From Mesoaciditoga sp. (GTDB taxonomy: Bacteria; Thermotogota; Thermotogae; Mesoaciditogales; Mesoaciditogaceae): DNA of 64,000 nt. The translations under genes and the position numbers were made by a program. The stretch spans positions 32,277-96,276 of the forward strand of contig WGFY01000071.1 of the NCBI GenBank assembly GCA_015491995.1, read 5' to 3'. Below the pieces are notes generated by a model. That model saw nothing but the letters and a program-made list of their open reading frames with translations. It was not told the DNA's origin and made no database searches. Shown here piece after piece: positions 58,243 to 64,000 of this stretch; position 1 is the stretch's first letter; each line of letters starts with the position of its first letter.

Positions 58243-60087
58243 TTATTTTGACAAATTGTGAAAGATGATGTTCTTATCACGAAACGGGTTATAGTTTTCA
58301 GGATACAATCCTTTTAACCAACTTCTATAGACAAGGCGACGCGATGGTTGAATAAGCCAAATCATCATGGCTTGATCGTAAACTTTCATGTTGATCTTTT
58401 GGTAAATTTTTTGGGCTTTACCAAGACTTGTGGCTGAAACGGCCGCGTTTATCAGAGGAGCAAAGTTCTTTTGAGTGAATACTCTAAATTCATGTCCAAG
58501 AGCCAAAGCGTAAACACCGGATGGTGAGAGATAACCGTATACACGATTGTAGGAATTAGCGCTGAACCAATCCAAAGTGATCAGTGGTGTTTTGTTGTTA
58601 AGAAATTCATTTACAAGAGAGGCCCACAGAGTCGGAGCTGGAATGATTTTAAATTTCGAATTTACCCGCATCGCATAAGTTTTTAATATTTCGCAAGCTT
58701 GTTTCATGGTTGGATCTGTGGAATTATAGATGATCGCAACTTTGAATCCTTTCTTCCAAACTTCACCTCCGTACGCCTTTTTGAAATACTCTGCAGCTTT
58801 CGCAAGGTTTTGATGATATTTGGGTGTATTCGGATTGTATCCCAACAGTCCTTTGTATATAGGGCCATTTGGTTCAGTTCCAAGTCCATTCCACACTTCT
58901 TTTATGTACACTTGATGCGGGAAAAGATATTCAAAGCCCTTTCTTATGTCCAAATTCGAAAAGAAGTCTGGTGGAATTCCGTTTCCATCTAATTTCCCTG
59001 AGTAGATGTATTTACTGTGTGGATTGACGCTAAAAGCAAATGAGATTTGATATTCAGCAGAACCGGGAATGTTTTTTGAAATGCTTATTCCTTTGATGTT
59101 TTTAACCTGTCCAATGTATTGGGGAGGAACTGATATTATATCGGCATTACCTCGAATCAGATCTAACTTTCTAGTTGTGAACTCCGAGACAGTTTTTATG
59201 ATGGCATATTTTATTTTCGCGGATTTTCCCCAGTATTTATCAAATCTTTTCAACATGACTTCTCTTCCTCTGACCCATTTGTACACTTCAAAAGGTCCAG
59301 TTCCATTTGTGATCGAATAAAGTGGATCCTTTTGACGATCTGGATTGTGATATTTCCACCACGTATCGGCTGTGCCAGGCCAAGCTCCATTCGCAACAGC
59401 CCATTTTTTGTCTACGATCATCGCCACAGTGCTGATCAGAGAATTGAAAAAGGGAGAATAGGCCTGAGCCAAATGAATTACAAGATCATTTCCCTTTATC
59501 TGAAAATCCTTTGACATAAGATTGAAGGCGTCAACGAGAGCTTTTTTATATTTGGAATTTTTAGGAGTGTTGGTGTCTTTAACAAACAAATCGTTCCAAG
59601 ATTTGACACCGGCGAGTTTTATCGCCCATTGTGTTAGATTGGTAACGTATTTACCATTTATTTTGGGAAGTAATGGTTCTGACAATTCGTAAGAATTTCC
59701 TCCCGCCATGCCAATCACAACGTCCCTTTCAAGAGAGTACACAACATCTTGAACGGTCAGTAGATCTCCGTTGTGAAAGCGAACTCCCTTTCTCATGTGG
59801 AATATGTACGTTTTTCCATTATCACGAATGGTTCCGTCTTTGACAGAGGGAACATTTGTCGAAAGCGCTGGGCTATACCTTGTCAAAGAGGTACCCGCTA
59901 ATTGAATAAATGTTTCGTATACGTTGTTCAAAACCTGTTCAGAAGCCGTATCGATCACCATTGCTGGATCGAGAGTTTCCGCCGCCCTTTCGTGTTCGTA
60001 AACGATGGTATTTGGATGGGGAACGGATGCAAATATGAATGTCACCACCAATGATATTGATATGAAAAGAAATAATTTGATCTTCAT
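58243..60087 (-). CDS. family 5 extracellular solute-binding protein
   Basis: 614 residues with a signal peptide (MKIKLFLFISISLVVTFIFA). The mature protein follows the DppA/OppA-type fold: ERAAETLDPAMVIDTASEQVL, then MRKGVRFHNGDLLTVQDVVYSL (family signature, split here), and the closing IYQKINMKVYDQAMMIWLIQ. It would capture peptides, or in Thermotogota sometimes oligosaccharides, for an ABC importer; no permease or ATPase gene is adjacent. It is cotranscribed with the amidohydrolase 31 bases upstream. Confidence 0.88.
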   Translation of the reverse strand: MKIKLFLFISISLVVTFIFASVPHPNTIVYEHERAAETLDPAMVIDTASEQVLNNVYETFIQLAGTSLTRYSPALSTNVPSVKDGTIRDNGKTYIFHMRKGVRFHNGDLLTVQDVVYSLERDVVIGMAGGNSYELSEPLLPKINGKYVTNLTQWAIKLAGVKSWNDLFVKDTNTPKNSKYKKALVDAFNLMSKDFQIKGNDLVIHLAQAYSPFFNSLISTVAMIVDKKWAVANGAWPGTADTWWKYHNPDRQKDPLYSITNGTGPFEVYKWVRGREVMLKRFDKYWGKSAKIKYAIIKTVSEFTTRKLDLIRGNADIISVPPQYIGQVKNIKGISISKNIPGSAEYQISFAFSVNPHSKYIYSGKLDGNGIPPDFFSNLDIRKGFEYLFPHQVYIKEVWNGLGTEPNGPIYKGLLGYNPNTPKYHQNLAKAAEYFKKAYGGEVWKKGFKVAIIYNSTDPTMKQACEILKTYAMRVNSKFKIIPAPTLWASLVNEFLNNKTPLITLDWFSANSYNRVYGYLSPSGVYALALGHEFRVFTQKNFAPLINAAVSATSLGKAQKIYQKINMKVYDQAMMIWLIQPSRRLVYRSWLKGLYPENYNPFRDKNIIFHNLSK

Positions 60088-60118
60088 AGAATCACCTCCA
60101 AGAATTTGTAGTGCAAAG

Positions 60119-61330
60119 TTAATCGAACTTGTAGATCCTTCCGGCTTTCATAACAAACTTTACGTTTTTCAAAAGAGTTATATCTTCAAGCGGATTTCCA
60201 TCGACCGCTATTATATCTGCCTCTTTTCCGGGTTCAAGAGTTCCCACCACATCATCCATTTCAAGGAGTTCTGCGCCCCATTTTGTGGCCGACATTATCG
60301 CATCTGTAGGTTTTACGCCTGCCTTTACCATCAACTCAAGTTCTTGAGCGTTTCTCCCGTGTTTGTTAAAAGGTGTGGCGGCGTCTGTACCCATTGCGAT
60401 TTTCACACCGGCTTTGTATGCTCGAGTAAAACTATCGATGTGTTGATCCATTATCTCTTCTACCTTTCTAACTGCGTAATCTGGTATTCCCGCCCCTTTT
60501 CCATGCTTTTTAATGTTAAATACGGCTGAAAGCGTGGCCACTAAAAACACACCTTTCTTTTTCATCAATTGTATGGCTTCGTCATCCAAAAATATTCCGT
60601 GTTCTATTGAATCAATGCCGGCTCTGATAGCGTTCTTTATTCCTTTCGTACCTTGAGCATGAGCTGCGGCTTTTTTGCCGGCTTTGTGTGCTTCCTCTAT
60701 GGCAGCTCTCATTTCGTCTTCGTTGAATTGAGGTGAACCAGGTTCATCTCCTTCAGACATAACACCTCCTGTAGCCATCAATTTGATAAAGTCGGCTCCC
60801 ATTTTGAGTTGATAACGTGCCGCTTTTCTTAATTCATCAACCCCGTCAGCAATGACACCGAATCCTGAATAAGTTATTCCCGGTGCCAACCACATGTCTC
60901 CATGTCCACCGGTCATGGAAAGGGCTTGCCCAGAAACTTTCATTCTTGGTCCATCGACCAAACCTTTTTCAGCGGCCTTTTTCAATGCCACATCGAGAAA
61001 TCCCCTATCTCCCATCGTTCTTATGGTTGTAAAACCAGCTAAAAGGTCACTTCTCGCATTTACATATGCCTTCAGTGTTGCCGTTGGGAGTAGATCTTTC
61101 AGCATGGCGATTTCCATGTTGGGATCTCCATTTCCACCTAAATGTACGTGCGAGTCTATTAAACCTGGAAGCACAGTATATCCCTTCATATCAACGATCT
61201 CGGCGTTGGCTGGGAAATTTGTGTCGTTTTTGCCTATCTCCATTATCTTCGTTCCTTCTACTACCATCATCCCATTTTCGACGAAATCACCGCTGCCGTC
61301 TATCAAGTTCAAGTTCTTAAGTACCTTCAT
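60119..61330 (-). CDS. amidohydrolase superfamily metalloenzyme
   Basis: About 403 residues of the imidazolonepropionase/Xaa-Pro dipeptidase-like branch. Binuclear metal ligands are visible: H61 and H63 in DSHVHLGG, carboxylated K183 in DFIKLMATGG, H224 in AAAHAQG, H244 in SIEHGIF and D316 in MGTDAATP. Related enzymes cleave prolyl or aryl dipeptides. No signal peptide. ATG 61330 is nine bases from GAGGAG, unlike ATG 61339, which abuts it. Its leader includes a terminator and a small ORF. Confidence 0.88.
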   Translation of the reverse strand: MKVLKNLNLIDGSGDFVENGMMVVEGTKIMEIGKNDTNFPANAEIVDMKGYTVLPGLIDSHVHLGGNGDPNMEIAMLKDLLPTATLKAYVNARSDLLAGFTTIRTMGDRGFLDVALKKAAEKGLVDGPRMKVSGQALSMTGGHGDMWLAPGITYSGFGVIADGVDELRKAARYQLKMGADFIKLMATGGVMSEGDEPGSPQFNEDEMRAAIEEAHKAGKKAAAHAQGTKGIKNAIRAGIDSIEHGIFLDDEAIQLMKKKGVFLVATLSAVFNIKKHGKGAGIPDYAVRKVEEIMDQHIDSFTRAYKAGVKIAMGTDAATPFNKHGRNAQELELMVKAGVKPTDAIMSATKWGAELLEMDDVVGTLEPGKEADIIAVDGNPLEDITLLKNVKFVMKAGRIYKFD

Positions 61331-61410
61331 CTTTATCATCTCCTCATAATATTGCGTTTTTTTATGTTGTTCCTCAAAGAATTTTCGTGAGGATTCCTTT
61401 CAATTGATAT

Positions 61411-61440
61411 AAAAAAAGCCACATCTGTAAAGATGTGGCT
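61411..61440 (-). terminator. rho-independent terminator upstream of the amidohydrolase
   Basis: On the minus strand AGCCACATCT (61440-61431... read with 61426-61417) forms a 10-bp stem with a 4-base loop followed by seven T residues (61417-61411). It lies after the 27-codon ORF and before the amidohydrolase, so it either ends a small peptide gene or attenuates the operon. Confidence 0.8.
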
Positions 61441-61494
61441 GGTGGATTTGCTTCGATTTAAAGCGTAAGCTCAAATCTCTGCTCATCCACCAGC
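61438..61494 (-). other. long hairpin overlapping the terminator
   Basis: GCTGGTGGAT (61494-61485) pairs with ATCCACCAGC (61447-61438), enclosing a smaller GATTT/AAATC stem. Its 5' arm is the last codons of the 27-codon ORF and its 3' arm shares three bases with the terminator stem, an arrangement typical of translation-linked attenuation. Confidence 0.6.
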
Positions 61495-61566
61495 AGGTAA
61501 AATAAGTACTACATGTATTATTTTTTGTTCGGTTCCCAAATCCAACAAAACACATTTTTCAGTCAT
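61483..61566 (-). CDS. 27-codon peptide gene
   Basis: A peptide beginning MTEKCVLLDLG and ending ILPAGG, with one Cys at position 5. AAGGAG lies five bases before the ATG, a TTGACA promoter upstream and a hairpin plus terminator downstream. The peptide is acidic and then hydrophobic, with a Gly-Gly end. It could be a leader peptide controlling the amidohydrolase operon, or a small gene in its own right (signal or modified peptide). No homologue recognised. Too short for standard gene callers. Confidence 0.6.
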   Translation of the reverse strand: MTEKCVLLDLGTEQKIIHVVLILPAGG

Positions 61567-61596
61567 AATTTCTCCTTATCGAAAGATAACTTTGCG

Positions 61597-61629
61597 ATTA
61601 TCCTATCATTTTGTTATTGACTTTGTCAA
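61597..61629 (-). promoter_or_regulatory. promoter of the 27-codon ORF and amidohydrolase operon
   Basis: On the minus strand consensus TTGACA (61629-61624), 18 bases, TAGGAT (61605-61600); GATAAT (61602-61597) is an alternative -10 at longer spacing. Transcription would start about 26 bases before the peptide ATG. Confidence 0.6.
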
Positions 61630-61689
61630 GTTAAAATATGGTTTCAAAAATATGTGTTAGAAATATTTTAGCTATAACATTTCAACTTT

Positions 61690-61723
61690 ACAGCACTTAC
61701 TGTACACTATCTACAGGAATGAA
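61690..61723 (-). repeat. 35-base repeat, right copy (inverted partner at 58071)
   Basis: Its reverse complement matches 58071-58105 at all but three positions. The pair brackets the binding-protein/amidohydrolase/peptide module. Confidence 0.7.
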
Positions 61724-61747
61724 TTTACAGCAATATCTTGACATAAC

Positions 61748-61905
61748 CTTGACTTTTTTAAGATGGGCATGAAAAATGTGAGATATCACATTAGACGAAG
61801 TAAAAAAGGTGTTGTAGGGGCAATTCATGAATTGCCCGTACTTTTGAGCCGTGATGATCTGCAAAGTATCGAAAGATTTAGCCGTAGCGGCCGCGTTAGC
61901 AACAG
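61748..61905 (+). repeat. dispersed palindrome-bearing repeat, copy A
   Basis: About 150 bases repeated at 63090-63240 in the same orientation. It contains the perfect 20-base palindrome GGGCAATTCATGAATTGCCC (61818-61837). This copy carries a 7-base insertion near 61847. It looks like a MITE- or REP-type non-coding element. It is followed by a 20-base segment (61912-61931) that also recurs, at 63037-63056, ahead of copy B. Confidence 0.8.
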
Positions 61906-61964
61906 AGAGGATATACTTTGAATTGATAAAAATGTGTTAGGATGAGTTGGAGGTGTTCGAAGAA

Positions 61965-62174
61965 GTGAAAGAATTTACAGTGCTAATAGAAAAAGATAAG
62001 GATGGATGGCTTGTTGGCAAAGTTATTGGACTTCCCGGTTGTCAAACTCAAGCTAAAGGCGTTGATGAGTTGATGAAAAGGATAAAGGAAGCAATTGAAG
62101 GATATCTGGATGTGAAAGAAGATATACCAGATGAGAAAATTGAATTCATTGGCATCCAAAAAGTTGCACTGTGA
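61965..62174 (+). CDS. hicB: HicB family antitoxin
   Basis: 69 residues with the HicB partial RNase H fold: KEFTVLIEKDKDGWLVGKV, then LPGCQTQAKGVDELMKRIKEA and IEGYLD. It neutralises the HicA mRNA interferase. GTG 61965 is chosen because GGAGGTG lies nine bases upstream and the family begins at this point; a longer TTG start is possible. It overlaps hicA by four bases. No C-terminal DNA-binding domain is attached, so autoregulation may be weak. Confidence 0.85.
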   Translation: MKEFTVLIEKDKDGWLVGKVIGLPGCQTQAKGVDELMKRIKEAIEGYLDVKEDIPDEKIEFIGIQKVAL

Positions 62175-62437
62175 GCTCTAAACTCCCAAGGATTTCTGGA
62201 AAAAGAATGGTAAATTTCCTTGAACAGAAAAAATTCATTGTTGTTCGTATTCGGGGAAACCATAACATAGTGAAGAATAAAAAAGGAAAAATTGTTGTTG
62301 TGCCAGTCCAACAGGGTGAAAGTTTAGGAATAGGTAGGGTATGTCATGGATTTTGGGGTCTGTCTCAGATTTTGTGTATTCAAGATTTTTCTTACAGCTC
62401 ACGCGTTACTTCTCACTGCTCACTGATTTATGCTTGA
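62171..62437 (+). pseudogene. hicA: HicA toxin with a replaced C-terminus
   Basis: Residues 1-55 are good HicA (KLPRISGKRMVNFLEQKKF, GNH with catalytic H31, KIVVVPVQQGESLGIG), but from about base 62337 on the sequence is unrelated (GRVCHGFWGLSQILC) and the closing helix (normally TLRKILKDAG-like) is lost. The break coincides with the left edge of an inverted-repeat element at 62355. The toxin is probably inactive, leaving hicB as an orphan antitoxin. GTG start overlapping the hicB stop. Confidence 0.75.
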
Positions 62438-62460
62438 CTTTTATCACAGTATCTGACCCC
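62355..62460. mobile_element. small inverted-repeat element in hicA
   Basis: A 106-base segment bounded by GGGGTC (62355) and GACCCC (62455-62460), with CAGAT/ATCTG near the ends continuing the symmetry imperfectly. No ORF inside. It looks like a miniature element or decayed terminal repeats. Confidence 0.4.
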
Positions 62461-62481
62461 TAGTTTTCTATCGAATCGAAT

Positions 62482-62739
62482 TCATTCATAATGATATTTG
62501 CAAGAGATGATAACGATATCATTATCTTGAAATTTGTATATTAACCTGTGTTCTTGATCAATCCTTCTCGAGTAGTAACCCGTAAGATGGTATCTTAATG
62601 CTTCTGGTTTTCCGATACCCTCAAATGGATGCTTTTGAATATCTTTTACGATCTCAATAATTCTCCTAAGTTTTTTTCTATCAAACTTAGCCCAATAGCT
62701 AAAATCTTCGAATCCCTTATTTGTGAATTTGATATTCAT
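62482..62739 (-). CDS. yoeB: YoeB family mRNA interferase toxin
   Basis: 85 residues, colinear with E. coli YoeB. Catalytic E46 (KPEALRYHL), R65 (EHRLIYKF) and H83 (CKYHYE) fall at the same residue numbers, so the toxin should be active as a ribosome-dependent endoribonuclease. Its start overlaps the antitoxin gene by 23 bases. It lies just right of the inverted-repeat element that damaged hicA. Confidence 0.93.
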   Translation of the reverse strand: MNIKFTNKGFEDFSYWAKFDRKKLRRIIEIVKDIQKHPFEGIGKPEALRYHLTGYYSRRIDQEHRLIYKFQDNDIVIISCKYHYE

Positions 62740-62989
62740 TTTCTAATTCTTCCAACGTGAAAGTTTTAAATTTACCTTCTTCCATTTCCTTGGTGGATTC
62801 ATAAAGCCAGCTGGCATTTGCCTTTGAAGAGAGCAAATAAATTGTCTCATTCATAGACTCGAAATCGTCCATAGACAGCACAACGGCACTCATGCCATTT
62901 TCATCAACAATTATGATGGGAGCCCTATCTCTATTGACTTTTTTGATAATGCTTTTGATATTCGCTTTCTTAGACGATATAGTTGACAT
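62717..62989 (-). CDS. yefM: Phd/YefM family antitoxin
   Basis: 90 residues: an N-terminal Phd/YefM DNA-binding domain (ISSKKANIKSIIKKVNRDRA, then PIIIVDENGMSAVVLSMDDF) and an acidic C-terminal tail (TKEMEEGKFKTFTLEELE) that wraps the toxin. It pairs with the overlapping yoeB. GGAGG lies upstream of the ATG, and the pair is expected to autorepress. Confidence 0.92.
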   Translation of the reverse strand: MSTISSKKANIKSIIKKVNRDRAPIIIVDENGMSAVVLSMDDFESMNETIYLLSSKANASWLYESTKEMEEGKFKTFTLEELENEYQIHK

Positions 62990-63089
62990 GTTAAAAACCT
63001 CCTTTTTTCCTTTTTTATTATAACATTGGAATGGGGTATGCTTTGAATTGATAAAATAAGCTGACAGTTTAAATATGGATCAAAAACAT

Positions 63090-63240
63090 CTTGACTTTTT
63101 ACAGCTGGACATGAAAAATGTGAGATATCACATTAGACGAAGTAAAAAAGGTGTTGTAGGGGCAATTCATGAATTGCCCGTGCTTTTGATGATCTGCAAA
63201 GTATCGAAAAATTTGCCCGTAGCGGCCACGTTAGCGACAG
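63090..63240 (+). repeat. dispersed palindrome-bearing repeat, copy B
   Basis: Same element as 61748-61905, with the identical 20-base palindrome at 63160-63179. A 61-codon frame through it is a by-product of the repeat, not a gene. This copy occupies most of the gene-free stretch between yefM and the next toxin-antitoxin pair. Confidence 0.8.
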
Positions 63241-63300
63241 GACCCCCATTTTTCACTTAACCATATGCACACTTACTGGATTTTCACTCTTTAATCATGA

Positions 63301-63319
63301 TATAATGTGTATATACACA
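63301..63319 (+). promoter_or_regulatory. promoter and palindrome of the RHH/RelE pair
   Basis: Perfect TATAAT (63301-63306) is followed at once by the 14-base palindrome TGTGTATATACACA (63306-63319), a likely operator for the ribbon-helix-helix antitoxin encoded 28 bases downstream. Confidence 0.6.
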
Positions 63320-63346
63320 ATAACACAAGTGAGGTGAATAAATATC

Positions 63347-63622
63347 GTGTTAAAATTCGAAAGGCACAATATCACAATGGACTCGGAAACATGGAAAATA
63401 TTGGAAGAATTAAAGAGAATTCAAAACAAAAGCATAAGCGAAATAATAAGAGAAGCGATAAAAGAATTGTTGAAAAATCATAAATACAACAAAGTTTACT
63501 TTAAGCTCATGGCCAACACACCATTTTGTGATGAAGAAGAAAACGAAGAATTGACAAAAATCCTGGATTCACTTAACGAAGACGACTTAAAAATTGTTGA
63601 TGAATATGAATTACATCGTTAA
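63347..63622 (+). CDS. ribbon-helix-helix antitoxin
   Basis: 91 residues. The N-terminal strand and two helices (FERHNITMDSETWKILEELK, then NKSISEIIREAIKELL) form a CopG/RHH DNA-binding unit; the acidic C-terminus (CDEEENEELTKILDSLNEDD) would bind the toxin. GTG start nine bases after GAGGTG. The 3' end overlaps the toxin gene. Confidence 0.8.
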   Translation: MLKFERHNITMDSETWKILEELKRIQNKSISEIIREAIKELLKNHKYNKVYFKLMANTPFCDEEENEELTKILDSLNEDDLKIVDEYELHR

Positions 63623-63881
63623 GCTGACAAAGAAAGCCAAAAAAACATTTGATAGATTAGATCAAAAAACAAAAGACAGAATCAACAAATCTTTTCACGA
63701 ATTAATAAATTTTTACGAGGGGAAAGGTACTTCAAAACCAGATTTAAAACTGTTAAAAGGCAAATATTCGGGATTAATAAGACTGAGAGTCGGAAATTAT
63801 AGAATCATTTTCACACTACATGAAATGAACTTCGTCATATTGATTATAGAGATTGTGAATCGTGGAGACGCCTACAAATAA
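63600..63881 (+). CDS. RelE/ParE family toxin
   Basis: About 93 residues of the RelE/ParE fold: YIVKLTKKAKKTFDRLDQKT, DLKLLKGKYSGLIRLRVGNYRIIF with the conserved RVGNYRI arginines, and the last strand IIEIVNRGDAYK. RelE-type ribonucleases and ParE-type gyrase poisons share this pattern. ATG 63600 or 63606 could be the start; neither has its own binding site, so translation is coupled to the antitoxin. The last 119 bases of the window hold nothing I recognise. Confidence 0.85.
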   Translation: MNMNYIVKLTKKAKKTFDRLDQKTKDRINKSFHELINFYEGKGTSKPDLKLLKGKYSGLIRLRVGNYRIIFTLHEMNFVILIIEIVNRGDAYK

Positions 63882-64000
63882 ATGATGGAAAGATGGCTAT
63901 AAAGAGAATATTTAGACTTCAATCAATGTGAGTCTTCCCCTTCAAATCTGCAGGTGAGGAGCTTATTCACGTGTAGGCAGAGAACATGTTATAAAAATAT

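Noticed and set aside
63075..63260. 61-codon frame in repeat copy B
   Set aside because: It is generated by the repeat and its palindrome; copy A has an indel that breaks the frame.
1..64000. CRISPR arrays, tRNA and rRNA genes
   Set aside because: No regularly spaced direct repeats and no cloverleaf or rRNA signature were found on either strand by reading; a tRNA or covariance scan would be the decisive check.

Overview
The window is about 39% G+C bacterial DNA, densely packed with operons. Start codons are often TTG or GTG behind strong purine-rich ribosome binding sites. The gene flavour (a short divergent PurH-like protein, a DnaE-type polymerase, a DUF4910 zinc peptidase, an exported beta-barrel-like protein, many extended -10 promoters) suggests the Thermotogota, perhaps a deep or mesophilic lineage. 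That placement is inference from memory of the families; no rRNA or tRNA is present to settle it.

Layout. 1-470: the tail of a gene entering from the left, a terminator, and what look like decayed fragments. 665-3908: a zinc peptidase, a GNAT acetyltransferase and a methyltransferase. 3991-9366: an operon of tsaB, a HEAT-repeat protein, an Mrp-type ATPase, an oxidoreductase, ogt and DUF1015. 9418-12255: cheW, a divergent purH-like gene and homoserine dehydrogenase. 12252-13999: a lipase-like hydrolase and an Asp/Glu racemase fired from one symmetric divergent promoter. 19604 down to 14036 (minus): pheS, pheT, an inositol-monophosphatase family gene, fliJ and an Ntn-hydrolase asparaginase. 19892-33442: one long plus-strand operon opening with dnaE and continuing with a complete methylmalonyl-CoA mutase set (split mutase, MeaB chaperone, epimerase), carboxyltransferase, OadG-like and biotin-carrier subunits of a methylmalonyl-CoA decarboxylase or carboxylase, a phosphotransacylase, a carbamate-kinase family protein, a degenerate sigma54-activator-like regulator and a TPR protein. 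Read together this is a succinate-to-propionate energy module, although the membrane beta subunit is not in the window.

33408-38749 carries a secreted helical protein, an amino-acid type chemoreceptor and a row of small membrane proteins. 38897-40951 is a compact unit: a split permease whose second half ends in an RnfB-like Fe-S domain, with a Crp/Fnr-type operator where a class II activator would sit, and a convergent Crp/Fnr-family regulator preceded by a coupled 21-codon ORF. 41072-47817 (minus) holds two ABC exporters, each with its own regulator (GntR/YtrA type and PadR type) and palindromic operator, plus lysA and small genes.

47892-47946 is the strongest RNA signal: a fluoride (crcB) riboswitch-like aptamer with terminator, beginning at its own promoter, with a G/C replacement of a conserved A/U tertiary pair. 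It precedes a MoxR-DUF58-DUF4129 operon rather than a recognisable fluoride exporter. 51749-56545 is an envelope-transport operon (RND/MMPL, LolA-like, barrel-like) behind two copies of a perfect palindrome, followed by a PhaR-like regulator with an apparently leaderless mRNA and a PfkB-type kinase.

58071-61723 is a module bracketed by a 35-base inverted repeat. It holds a peptide-type solute-binding protein, an amidohydrolase and, upstream of them, an unannotated 27-codon peptide gene with its own promoter, ribosome binding site, overlapping hairpin and terminator. The right end (61748-63881) is an accessory island with three toxin-antitoxin pairs (one toxin disrupted), a repeated palindrome-bearing element and small inverted-repeat debris.
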